From positions 1,736,001-1,800,000 of the forward strand of contig JADWQD010000005.1 in the NCBI GenBank assembly GCA_016110215.1: a stretch of DNA of 64,000 nucleotides, in the 5' to 3' direction. Both the position numbers and the translations under genes were made by a program. Numbering within the stretch: the stretch's first letter is position 1; each line of letters begins with the position of its first letter. The notes beneath the pieces were generated by a model. The model was not told the DNA's origin. It was given only the letters and a program-made list of their open reading frames with translations, and searched no databases. This stretch comes from Capronia americana (Eukaryota > Ascomycota > Eurotiomycetes > Chaetothyriales > Herpotrichiellaceae). Positions 1 through 11,189 of the stretch are shown one piece after another.

Positions 1-862
1 CGCCCTCCTCGCCCTCCTCCTCGTCGTCGCCGTCCTGCTCTGTTGGCTCAAAGGATTCCTCCAATTTCAGCCCCTTCCTCCCTGAACCTGAAAATCCACC
101 GAACAGAAGGGACGATGATTGGACTTCGGCGGGAGAGTCATACAGACCCATGGCAACCAATTCCTCCGAGCTATCCTTTGACTTTGTGTTGATGTTTCCA
201 AGCGTTAGGGTGTCAAGCCTGATGTTCTGCAGTGGCAGGCAATCCGGAGAGGATGGTGCTGTTTGGACATTTGGGTCCATCAATATCTGATTGACATGCC
301 ATGATGGTTGCATTGAAGGTGGATGTGCATAAGAAGGAAGAGAGTATGCATCGGGTTTGCAATGACTCGGCCATGTCTGTGGACAATATTCTTGGCCTTC
401 AAACGAAAGGCTCGCGTCTTGGCCCCGCAGATCGTCGAGAGGTGTGAAGAGTTCCTGGATCTGGGGCTCGTTCATCTGAGGATAGGCAACCGGTGTGATA
501 AGTCCATTGACTTGAGCCGTCGAGAAGCCCCAACACGACGAGTCCCCCCCATTGACAGTCGGACTGAGATTGAAGTTCGATGCCTCGAAATAGTCTGGAT
601 GCCAACTAACCGGCCGGGATCGTACCATTGTTGCATTCTGCCATTGAGGGTCTGAGCGAAGATGGTCGACAACAGATCTTGTTCTTGATGACGGAGCGGC
701 AGTCGTGGTTTTCCTCCGGCCCAGATTCCGCGGGCTGCTATTCCGGCTATTAGGTTTGACGATTTTGGTGGGGCGGGCGAAATAAGACGTATCGTTTGCA
801 GAGACGCCAGAATTGTAGGTCATGTCTGGAGGAGGGTAACTCCATTGCTGGAAGGCGGCCAT
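1..862 (-). CDS. Conserved fungal hypothetical protein, C-terminus cut by the window edge
   Basis: An uninterrupted minus-strand frame of about 287 codons runs from an ATG at 862 to the left edge without a stop. The product begins MAAFQQWSYPPPDMTYNSG. It is rich in Ser, Pro, Asn and Gln and continues through a MGLYDSP motif and a KGLKLEESFEP segment into an acidic Asp/Glu run at the edge. That composition is typical of disordered fungal nuclear or regulatory proteins. I recognise the MGLYDSP/KGLKLEESF type of segment as recurring in Pezizomycotina hypothetical proteins, but no catalytic or DNA-binding domain is visible. The frame stays open some 75 codons upstream of the ATG and reads protein-like there for about 30, so an upstream exon is possible. 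An alternative short ORF starts at 1020 in another frame. The gene faces the exceptional 8-kb gap on its right. Confidence 0.75.
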   Translation of the reverse strand, partial: MAAFQQWSYPPPDMTYNSGVSANDTSYFARPTKIVKPNSRNSSPRNLGRRKTTTAAPSSRTRSVVDHLRSDPQWQNATMVRSRPVSWHPDYFEASNFNLSPTVNGGDSSCWGFSTAQVNGLITPVAYPQMNEPQIQELFTPLDDLRGQDASLSFEGQEYCPQTWPSHCKPDAYSLPSYAHPPSMQPSWHVNQILMDPNVQTAPSSPDCLPLQNIRLDTLTLGNINTKSKDSSEELVAMGLYDSPAEVQSSSLLFGGFSGSGRKGLKLEESFEPTEQDGDDEEEGEEG

Positions 863-3800
863 GGTGAAGGGATTGTTTGCGGGTTGATAGAGGTCGGAGT
901 ATGGGGTGGGAGTTGCGAGCCCATATCTATTCCCCAAACAAGGGTGGACGAATAATTGTAAGACCCGAGCTCGTAGTGGATGATGTCCCAAGGGGAACAG
1001 GCGAGATTAAATTGGCACATCTGTCAAGCCCGGCAGCAGTTGGTCAGAGTTAGTGAACACAAACAGTGCAAAGAGCAACGGTGGAGCAGCCCGACCCAGC
1101 ACAGGGGTGAGGAAGGTGAAGTGCAAAGTCAAAAGCATGACGAGCATTGATAGTCAGAACATCCACGACCTCCAGGCGATATAATTGGCCGGTTTCGGTG
1201 ATTTCGCCAGTTGGGAAGAAGGGGTGAGCGCGCTGGCGAGGTGCGTCAAGCAAAAGGGCGGCGGCGGTAGCGTATACGTGTGGACACCAGGGCCAACTTT
1301 CAAAAGGGTCCCGTCACTAGCGAAGTTGCGGCCAGCAACGGGGACGCATATTTCCGTAGAGGCCTCATGGCAAACGGATCGACTAGGGCGCAAGAAACAG
1401 CCAGGCGTGCGGAGTAGCCCAGCTGGATTCCGAACCCAAAGCGTCTGCTGGGTCGAGTCGAGGGACACGAGAGACACGAGGGAGCGAGTGGCGTTGTGCG
1501 AAGTGTGCCAGGCGGACCATGACTCAGTGGATAGGGAAATGAATTCAAAGCTGGCTGGACCTGGTGGAACGAGGGCTCTCGCTGGCACTGTCAGAGTCGC
1601 AAAGCGGCCCACAGGCCAGATGCGGATGTCAGAATCAAGTCAAGGGCGATCGAAAGCGCATGGGCTCAGGGAGGCTATTTTGTCAGCCCCAGGCGACCCA
1701 AGAACGCACGTTTACCGACGCCCAAGGCCCGCCGATCATGGAGCATGCGAACAATCCGAGCCGCGAGAAGTGGCTCAGCCGAACATGGTCAGACACCGGA
1801 GTGGAGGAGCACGCTAGAGGCGAAGAGGAAGAGATGGGATGATGCAGAGACACCCTGGACTAGGTCAGGACCGACATGCAAGGCGAATATCGGCGGCGGA
1901 CACGGGATGACGCGGTTGCATTTCTCGATTTTTGAGTGTTGCGTCAGGCTAGTGTGAGGCTTGGGCATGGTTTGTACGAGTATCATACGGGCGAGGCCGT
2001 GACAGTGCTCTCAATCCCTCGCCGCGCAGGATTGTGTCCGTACCTCGAACGGATCAAGACAGGAGGAACCCCGTCGCAATACGAGTGCAACGGTGCCAGT
2101 ACAAGCGAGGCGCCGCCGTGTCCGTACCCAGTGTTTGTACGAGTACTCCGCTCGTCAGGATCTCGGAGATCGAGAGGATGTCCCCAAAGAATTTCGTGGC
2201 TCGAGAGTTGAGACGAGTTAGATTGTTCCTTCACATTAATAGCACTCTGGAAGCGGTATGGTGGGTTACTAGGCGCCACTCGAAAAGTTATCACTAGGAG
2301 GAGTGGAGGGCAAAAGTAAAAGAGAGCACGAGACGCTGGAAGCGGCAGGGCTAGGAATGTGGGCCGTACGAAACGGGAATGGGGAGCAAGTCAAACGCAA
2401 CGGCTGAGGCTTGCCATGTGGAGTGGACCCGGAGAATCAAATGGGCCAAAACTGTCAGGGATGAGGCACGTCAAGGGTCAGGGGATTGCAATCCTGTCGG
2501 TGATGTAAAGGATCGAACCTTGCTTGACATAGCTAAATCCGGCAGGCAAGCCTAGGGTTTCCCAATCTACGAGTACTCGGTACGAGTACCGGATATTTAT
2601 CGAGGGCTTTTCAAAATGTGTACTACCGTCAAGGAACGTTCAGTAGGAGGGATGAGAAGACGAAGCTTAGTAGTACGGAGTTGACGGGAGAGATTCTTCA
2701 CGCCACAAAAGACAAGGCCGAGTGACGCGGAAGCTGCCAATGAAGGGAGCCTACCCGGTCGGCTGGAGGGAAGTGCGTTTGGCGCTGGATGGAGTCGATG
2801 GAGACGCAGAATGATGGCAGCCACCAGCAAAAGCAAGCCACGGTTGACACTGGAGCGCGTGCGTGGATCGTGCAAATCCGACCCTTGCAAGGGCAAAGAT
2901 GCGGAGGCACCAGAGAGGAGAAAGGAAGCGCCAGGAAAAGCCCCTGTGCCCTGGCTGTGGGCGGCCGACACCCGCATGGGTCGTGCATGGGCATGCTTCA
3001 GGCGTGCATATTGCGAGCCGACCGTCTAAGTGCCCCCGGTTGATTGGGTGGCAGGCACCACCGAGTCACCGCGGGCTTTGCCAAGTTTCTCGTCGAAGCT
3101 CCAGGAAGCCACTAGCTTTGCTTCGCAAGGGGGTGAATTCCTGGAGTGCAAAATCTCGCGGTAGTGCACAACAGCCTGCGTCAGGTCTCACAGTGCCTTT
3201 TCATGCAGGATGCACTAGCTGATAGCGAATCGCGCTTAAGCAGCTGCGACTTCCATGGTTTGGTGTGGTGATAAAACTCCCTCCACCAATTCTCGGACGA
3301 CGCGGCCTCTTTTCTCACCTCGTTCGACGCTTCGACAATTGGTCATGGTAGACCGCAACGACCCGACCTCTCCCCTCCCCACAATCCCGTTGCTCTGTTA
3401 CCTCGGTCTCGAATTCCAATTTTCATCTTGTCCTCCGTACGAGCCTGTCACTCGTAATTGCAGGAATACTGGTCCATTTTTGAGCTTCACAGATCCTTGC
3501 TGTGTTGCCTATTGCGCATGCGGAAGTCCCTCCTAGGGCAATAAGAATCAACTAAGAATCTAGTCTCAGTGCATACCGTCAATAATCGACCCGTCTACGT
3601 CGCGACGCGGTACGATAGTGATACAATAGGCCCGTGCTTGGTGATTGATTCCTGTTGTGTGGGCTTTTCATTGCACATGTAGATCAGTGTGATAATGGTT
3701 GAACATCGCCTGCGGCGCTTTCACACTGAGGGTGATTGAGTGAGACTTTCCGTCAGTCCGGGTCGACACGCGCTTACAAATTACATGGCAAGTTCCAAAT

Positions 3801-5605
3801 ACGTGAGGATCCCGATAGCATCCTATTCCGATGAAGTGCCTTGGCTGGAAGCGTGCCCACGATCATCAATGAAACTTGATCGGGGACCACGACAACTTGC
3901 CTCACGACTGCTGTGTAAGGTTAAGCTTCAGGCCACATGACCAACAGCCTCCTGGGGCTGGACGAGAAACAACGCACATGCGGCACGTCGTGATCATCCA
4001 AAAACTCCAATGATGAATTGGATAATGATCCGATGCAGTGACCAAATCTGACAGGGGCAGCCGGCACCATACTCGTTCGCCACGAAACTAACCACAGGAA
4101 ATGTGTCCATCTCTGCAAAGCACAAGCCAATCGCGCAAGAGCAGTGATAACATGTAGTACGTCCTTTTGACGAGAGTTGGATCGATTAAAGGCAAGCGCT
4201 AACAGCACGTAGAAGCCTGGATTTCGACCAAAGCGAATAGTACACAGACCCCGATTTGATTGTGTGCAGCCCAGAGCGTCTTGGAATATCTGCCTATTTT
4301 CAATCCTAAGAGTCTTTCAGAGGGGTGGTTAACGTCGAGCGGGACCGGACAATCAAGCGAAGAGCATTTTGATAATCTCTGCCGGCGTCATCAACAGGGA
4401 TCACCACCTTCGCTTGATCTTTATGAGTCGTACTCGTCCCTGTGGCGGTAAGTCAGGAGACGTGGACCTAACCGCTCAAGCTAGCAAGTGTCCAGTGTAC
4501 TCATAGTCCGTCCCTGCAATCAGCGACAACAGCTTGCAACAGTCCTGCTTTGGGCATTTCGACTACTATGTTTGTGCAAGGTAACTTTGACGGGACAGCG
4601 TGGCACTTTGTACCGGCTCAGTAGCGAATCTATTATTGGTCAAACCTCCACGGTCGAAGCTTTATCAAACTATCAGAGAGAAGAGAACTCCAGGCACCTT
4701 CCTGTGGGACTCTGATCAATCAATTCCACAAATGAAAGCTGTTGCAGAGTACGAGGCAGGCTCCGCCCAGTATCACATCGGCATCGGACCCCTGTTCTGA
4801 TCTCACGGTTTGGCAAACTTGAACTTCAATACTAGCTCGCTTACGAGAAGGCTCGTAGTAGCTCGGGCAGGCAGCATCCAAACCCGACTCCCTGTCGCTC
4901 GAGGCGTCACAATCGCCCCGGCGTGGAGGCGCTTGTGTGCCAGGAGTGGGCCTTGCCAGGGTGCGACGCACGGCATCGAACGGATCTCTCGCGGCCATAT
5001 CCTGACTCCTGCGTTGGAGCGACGTCGAGTGCGCCCAATCAAAGCCACCCTTTAGTCTCAAAGCCCTGTCCACCTGGCGAGCGGGATCCCTAAAGATCTC
5101 ACTCAGTGGGCTTCTGCATCTGCATCTCTATCCAACCTGAATCAGTACCACGGGTTGCACATCCATCCCGTTGTAGAAATGCCCTTACGGGAATGGGCAG
5201 AACGGCAACCTGGTACCAGGCACTGACCGATCACCAGTGCTGCGCACGATCGCTCACCTCTGCTTTCGCCGAAACTGGGCATGCAAGAACTGCCTCATCT
5301 CGATCGTGAACACCTATTACGCATGCGCTAAGCGCGGATCAAGTGCGCACATCTGTGACTTCTCTTGCGACCATTGTCTCGGACCAGATAGATTATGTAC
5401 TTGGCCTCCCGGCAAGGTGGTGCCCGTATTGCGTGGAGTCTGTGTTTTGGAAATTGGTTCGACAGGTCGATTCGGTCTACGGCATATCGAGATCACAACT
5501 CTTGCGAGGTCCAGCCAGATGATGATCGGTTGGCGGTCACAGGCATGACCAAATGATAACAAGGACAGTTGGGGATGCGCCTCGGGACTTAGCTCGCATG
5601 CGCTG

Positions 5606-5640
5606 GGGTTCCCAGGGTTCCCGGGGTTCCCGGGGTTCCC
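5606..5640. repeat. 9-bp minisatellite, four copies of GGGTTCCC(A/G)
   Basis: Three full units and one 8-base unit of GGGTTCCCR lie head to tail. Unit length is 9 bp, so on the minus strand it reads as repeated Asn-Pro-Gly, but no supported gene surrounds it. Confidence 0.85.
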
Positions 5641-8265
5641 TACGAGTCTGATACGCGACGCAGCGCAGCCCTCTTCCCCAGTCGAGACTGTTCTAGCCCC
5701 TCGAAGCATTGCAGGCCGAGTGATGACGGTCGCTTCCCGTCCGCCGATCAGAGTGTCGTACCGCCAAGCTCAGCACCTGTCCACCCAGCCGACCATTGAT
5801 CAGCGAGGATTTGAAGCAAAGAGAGATTTGACGGGGGCCAGCCACGCGCGCCCACTCGGACCCGGCAAGGGGATACTCGTACCCAGTCCTTGCACATTCA
5901 GGTTCTCTATCCAAAGATCCTGCATCCTTCACGCAGGGCCGCTGATCTCCCCGTCAACTTCGCAGCCGCATTACACTAACACCCTCGAGCAGCCGCATGA
6001 CTTGATGTACGAGTCCACAGTCCTGTACCCTCTCAAACTCCGTCCGGCGAGCGAAGGAGACCCTTGCGGTGTAAGATCGATTTCACCGCACAGCTCAGAA
6101 ATTAAGACGCCGAAGGCGAAATTGGAGCACCGCCTGCGACGAGCTGATGCTTCGCCTGCATAACAATGCCACCACTACGAGTACTACCACCACCACCAGG
6201 TGTGCCGACACCGCAAAGACTCCGTCGGGACGCAGCCGATTATGCAGCCAAGTGTCTCGCATTCAGCACGCGCCTTCTCCAGTTGTACTGTATTGCCACG
6301 TCTGCTGCAGCAGAAAGCATGTCCAACATGATACGAAGCAGAGTTTTCTCCCGCGGGCTGATGCCTGCACCTTCTAAGTGTGCTTGCCCCTCGCTGAGGA
6401 CCATCATCCTGCTGATCCCAACCACCGCTTCCAAACTCTAATGCAACCTTGTTTCTGTCAGTCTTGTCGCAGGCAGACTTCCAACGGGTCCATAATGCTT
6501 TCGATGCTCAACCATGATAACGCGGGTCTCCGTGCGCCGCGCGAGTCAGCATTCCGTTTCCCACTCGACGCTTAAACTTAGACCGAACGCAGGCTCCGGA
6601 CAGGAACCTTACTCCGTATTACAGCAGGGTGTACTTTCGCCACAAGGTCAGGCAGGGTTGTCAGGCAAGACACTCCGTACTCTCGGAAAAATGGTGCCAG
6701 CGACAGCAGGTATTCTGTGCGCCTGTGCACCCTTGCTTGCTCGTCGCTCGCTCGCTTGCTTCATCCGAGAGCTCGTATCCAAGGCTTCGAAGAGTAACCG
6801 TCGACCTCGCATCACCTCACTTGGGTTGCCCTTGCTGACCCGTGCGTCGTCAACTACGAGTACTCCTGTGAAGATGCCCTGACTCAGCTCCGCCATTTGG
6901 TGGGACGTTCATCTGGTGCGTCTACGTCGTACGTAATATCCGGTTATCGACGTCAACAGATGCCTCAACGGCAGCTTTCGGCTTTGCCTGGCACCCTGCG
7001 GCACAGTATGATGCGACCTGTGCCCGCTTGCCGCCCACATTCAGCGTCCAACCACCACAGGGGTCCAAGCATGCACGGGGTGACATGTCCAGCCTTGCGT
7101 GCTAGAGTCTAACGCGGCATAACGTACACGGTGGGTTCCATCAACAGACTCCACAACTCCATATTCCATACTCGTCGTGTGGCAACGTCCAGTCCTCGAA
7201 ATTCCAGGGACAGTCAACTGCAATAGGCAAGAATGATCGACGGCCGTCAACCCCAAGTCGTAGCCGGCCCGTCCGCTCGGCACCCACAGATCAAGGTTGC
7301 TTCTTGCCAACCAGCCGCAAATCACCTGTTTCGGTCCAGTAATGTGCCAGACTTGCTCGGCATTCTAGTCAAATCTCGCGTCGTCCATCATACGTTTTGG
7401 CCTCGCGCTCTTGACTGATGACTGACGACCAGACAACGTTCGAAAGTAAAAGACGGTGGCGAGGGATCCTCCAGCTACAGCGCCTCAGACGAATGAATAC
7501 TGGCAAGTGAACCATGCACGAACGAATGGATGGGTGAGCCACCCAGTCTGTTCCGGCAATTTCAAGGTTCACGCCCACATTCCTTGCCCCAAGAGACAGA
7601 CACTCCCGTGGAACCGTTCAAAGACAATCAATCCACAGATGCGAGGAAGATCTTCGACACCAAGCCAGAGCACAAACCTAACAGTGCCTAGCCTAACCTA
7701 GCCGCGTCGCCAGAGGACGGCCCATAGCTTTCAGCGCCGTCGTGAACCCGAGAAATTTGTACTCGTACCCCGTCGATATACTTGGCCCAAAGCCCGACGA
7801 CGCGCGAGCGTACGCGGACGCGAGGATGCGAGGATGCGACATGTCGATCCTGTAGCGAGGCAGCCGACCGAGGCACCTTGCTTCTTGACACATCACCAGG
7901 CGAGGCCTCCATCGACCCCCGACGCGACTCCACGTTCGTTCACATCCTCACATTTACATCTTGAGATTTACTCTGTATGCATGCTTGCCATGCCCTCGCA
8001 GGGAAGGTAGAGAAGAGGGTGCGAACCGACCGCCCGGCACCCCGCGGACGTGATCCTCGACGATTCCGCACTGTAGGTCTGGCTCTAGCTAGACACCACC
8101 GTCGCTTTCTCGCCACTCTGCTGCTGGTCGCAAACATTGCCGCTCTCGCTCCTGCTCCTGTTCCCGCAGTCCCCATCCTAGTAACTTGCAGTCTCACCCG
8201 TAGGACAACCCCGGCAGGCAGGCCGACGAGTGACACAATCTGACGAGAACAACCGCAGGCGCAGA

Positions 8266-8283
8266 CCTAGGCCTAGGCCTAGG
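8266..8283. repeat. Three tandem CCTAGG hexamers
   Basis: Three perfect head-to-tail copies of the palindrome CCTAGG lie in gene-free DNA about 540 bp beyond the 3' end of the catalase gene. It is not a fungal telomere repeat, whose unit is TTAGGG. Confidence 0.85.
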
Positions 8284-8823
8284 GTCGATTGTCTTCCCGC
8301 TGCGTTCAGCCAAAAGGTAGCCTTGGACAACGTCGCGACATGAGCGCGACACCAGGGCACAGGTATTTTTTGTCGGTTATGTCGATGTACCGTGTGACTC
8401 GGGTGTCTCGAGTCCAGGGGGAAGCAGCGGGGGTCTTTCTTTTCCCGTCTTTCCTTCTCATTGTCACGTGTGCAGGTGAGTGGATTTCTATGCACAGAAC
8501 TATAGGGGAAGAAATCCTGAAAGAGTCCATCTGGGAGTCAGAGCTTAGCAACCCTGCAGTGGACTTGCTGAGCTGGCAGTAGCAACACTTTCACCAAGGT
8601 AGCAGAGAGGGCATAATTTCACAACCTGATCATATCAAAGTGGTACGTACATACATTACTAGGTAGCATTCGTTGTTATCAACTCACGTTGAGAATGAGC
8701 CACATTCCGCCCATCCAGCGGACCGGACTACAAAGCCCTCGTCCATCATTATGGTCTGCTTCAGATCGACGTTCCTTCGATGATCACCAATCCTCCAGAC
8801 ACGCGCGGGTCTGACGAACAGAC

Positions 8824-11189
8824 TTAGATGGACACCTGTTCCGCATAACCATCCAACTCTCTGAAAAAGTTCCTATGCTGCGAGATCTCCCAGAAGAACT
8901 CTCCGGCGAAGTCTTTGGTATCTTTGGCGATCTTGACAGCTTCCTTGATGGTGCTGCCAGTCTGGGTGTTTGCAGTAGTGACCACACCGTACCAGTTGAC
9001 CACGCCGTCAGTACCCACACCGGAGCCAGCCAGCTTGACGTTCTCGACCTCGGCCAGGGCGGCGTGGACAAGGTCAATGCCCTCACCAACGGCACCAATG
9101 GCCTTCAAGTGGCCGAAAGCCTCCTTGACCCAGAATCTCGCGAGGCCCATCTTCTTGAGCGTCTTGATTGATTCCGCGCCCCCTGGGATGAAGAGAGCAT
9201 CAAACATAGTTGAACGCTGGCCGTTGATGAAATGGTCAGCCTTGACCTCCTTCGATCCGTCCGCAGACTTCATGGCTTGACGTTTGACTCCTATCGTCCA
9301 GGGCACAGCCGACTGTGCGAAGACCGCAGCCTTCATGGCCTCGTAGGCACCGAGATCAAACCCATCTGCTATAAGGATTGCGACGCGGCGGCCTTTGATC
9401 GTAGGCTCCTTGGGCATATAGTCGAACTGGCTGAGACCCTTGGCTTTCTTGCCGTGGTTCGGCTGGAGTTGTACCTCAGGTGACTTGGCGCCGGCGTTCT
9501 TCGCCACCGCCTGGGCGAGCGAGAGGTCGATCTCCGCCAACCGGGTGACCATGCGCTCATAGACAATCTCATCGTCGCAGTGGTCGAGTTCGAACGAGAA
9601 GGCTTCGACGATGTGCTTCTTTTCAATCTCGGACATGGAGTTGAAAAAGAGCTGCGCTTGTGACAGATACTCCTTCCACTTGGGGGTCAGGAGGCGGGCT
9701 TTGATACCGGGGTATGTGGCTGGGAAAGACTCGAGACCGCCTTGTCCGCCATGGCCTGTTGGTGGGTTGGCATCAAATCGGTTGGGCCAGTAATTCGCTT
9801 TGCCTTTGCTGATAGTGTGGCGTCCTTGACCGTCCCGATTGAAGTTCAAGACCGGGCAGACGGGCCGGTTGATGGGTAGTTCCTCCCAGTTGACACCCAA
9901 TCGCGAGAGTTGGGTGTCTTGGTAGGAGAAGTTCCGGCCTTGGAGAAGAGGGTCCTCGCTGAAGTCGATGCCGGGAACGATGTGGCTGGTGCAGAAGGCC
10001 ACTTGTTCGGTCTCCGCAAAATACTCGTCAATGTTGCGGTTCAATTCGAGCTCTCCCACGTACCGGATTGGCACTAGTTCTTCTGGCCACACCTTCGTGG
10101 CGTCAAGGATATCAAAGTCAAATTTGTCTTGATCACCGTCCTTGATGGCTTGGAAGCCGAACTTCCATTTAGGATAGGCTCCATTCTCAATGGCCTCCCA
10201 CAGATCTTTGCGATGAAAGTCTGGGTCCTGGCCGGCCAGTTTGAGAGCTTCATCCCAAACCAACGAGTGCACACCTAGTTCGGGTGTCCAGATGAACTTG
10301 ACAAATGTCCGTTCGCCCCTAGCGTTAACCAGCACGAATGTATTGACACCGAAGCCCTGGATCATGCGGTAGGAGCGGGGAATCCCTCGATCGGACATGG
10401 CCCAGAACAACATGTGGGTTGCCTCTTTGTGGAGGAATGCAAAGTCCCAGAAGTTGTTGTGCGCAGTTTGACCTTGAGGGACCTCATTGTCGGGCTCTGG
10501 CTTAAGGGAATGCACGAGATCCGGGAACTGGAACAAGTCAATCGATGCTCAGGGCAGCAGCTCCGTTTCAAAACTTACCTTGATGGCTTCTTGAATGAAA
10601 AACACGGGGATGTCGTTGGCCACAATGTCCCAGTTGCCTTCATCCGTGTAGAACTTGAGAGCAAAGCCTCTGACGTCTCGAACGGTGTCTGCGCTACCAC
10701 GGCTGCCCTGCACGGTCGAGAAACGCACGAAGATGGGAGTTGTTCGAGAAGTGTCCGTCAAGACGCCAGCCGAAGTGACATCCTCACAGCTTTCGAAGAG
10801 CTTGAAAGTACCGTGAGCACCAGCTCCTCTTGCGTGGACAACACGCTCGGGAATACGCTCGTGATCAAATCGATGGATCTGGTCAATATGAGTATGCGCG
10901 TTCTGGTTGATACACAGTGATAGCTTACTCTCTCTCGGAACACTTCGTCCTCCAGCAGTGTCGGTCCGACATGGTTGCCTTTCTCATCGACTATCTTCAG
11001 AGCGTGGTCAACATCTGAGACTTTGGCACCCCAGTCGGTAGTGGTGTTCTGCTTGGTATCGTGCTGATTCTTCTTGTTCTTCTCCAGGTCCGCAATTTTC
11101 TTGTTGTGCACCGCACCTTCCACGGCGCCGGCTGCGGAGTTGCCGATATCTCGGAGGGTGTTTGAAACTGTGGTAGCCATCTTCTGCAT
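8824..11189 (-). CDS. Large-subunit (clade 2) catalase with C-terminal DJ-1/PfpI-like domain
   Basis: Monofunctional haem catalase that breaks hydrogen peroxide into water and oxygen. Three exons: 11189-10929, 10878-10579 and 10527-8824. The 50- and 51-bp introns have GTAAGC/CAG and GTAAGT/CAG borders. The joined frame is 754 aa, or 751 if translation starts at the second ATG at 11180. Length fits fungal large-subunit, spore-type catalases. The catalytic-His signature FDHERIPERVVHARGAG carries His102. The distal Asn (Asn175) is kept, but the usual GNN reads AND. The proximal haem signature RNFSYQDTQ carries ligand Tyr389. From about residue 565 the chain becomes a flavodoxin-like DJ-1/PfpI domain (RRVAILIADGFD, DALFIPGGAES), as in other large catalases. 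No signal peptide is seen, so a cytosolic or spore enzyme is likely. Confidence 0.97.

Larger units (their letters stand above)
863..8823. other. 8-kb gene-free stretch with repeated TACGAGTA octamers and minisatellites
   Basis: No convincing gene is visible on either strand. Frames here are short, overlap each other on both strands, lack recognisable domains and cannot be joined by good splice sites. The stretch separates the 5' end of the left-edge gene from the 3' end of the catalase gene, so most of it is 5' to the left-edge gene and could be its promoter, long leader or non-coding transcripts. It contains eight copies of the octamer TACGAGTA or its complement, a 9-bp minisatellite near 5606, a triple CCTAGG near 8266, and several pyrimidine-rich tracts. 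Confidence 0.6.

Noticed and set aside
1185..1817. 210-codon plus-strand frame
   Set aside because: Arg/Gly/Pro-rich composition without domains, overlapped by frames on the other strand; looks like chance in GC-rich DNA.
8266..8283. Triple CCTAGG considered as an internal telomere tract
   Set aside because: The unit differs from the fungal TTAGGG/CCCTAA repeat and has only three copies.
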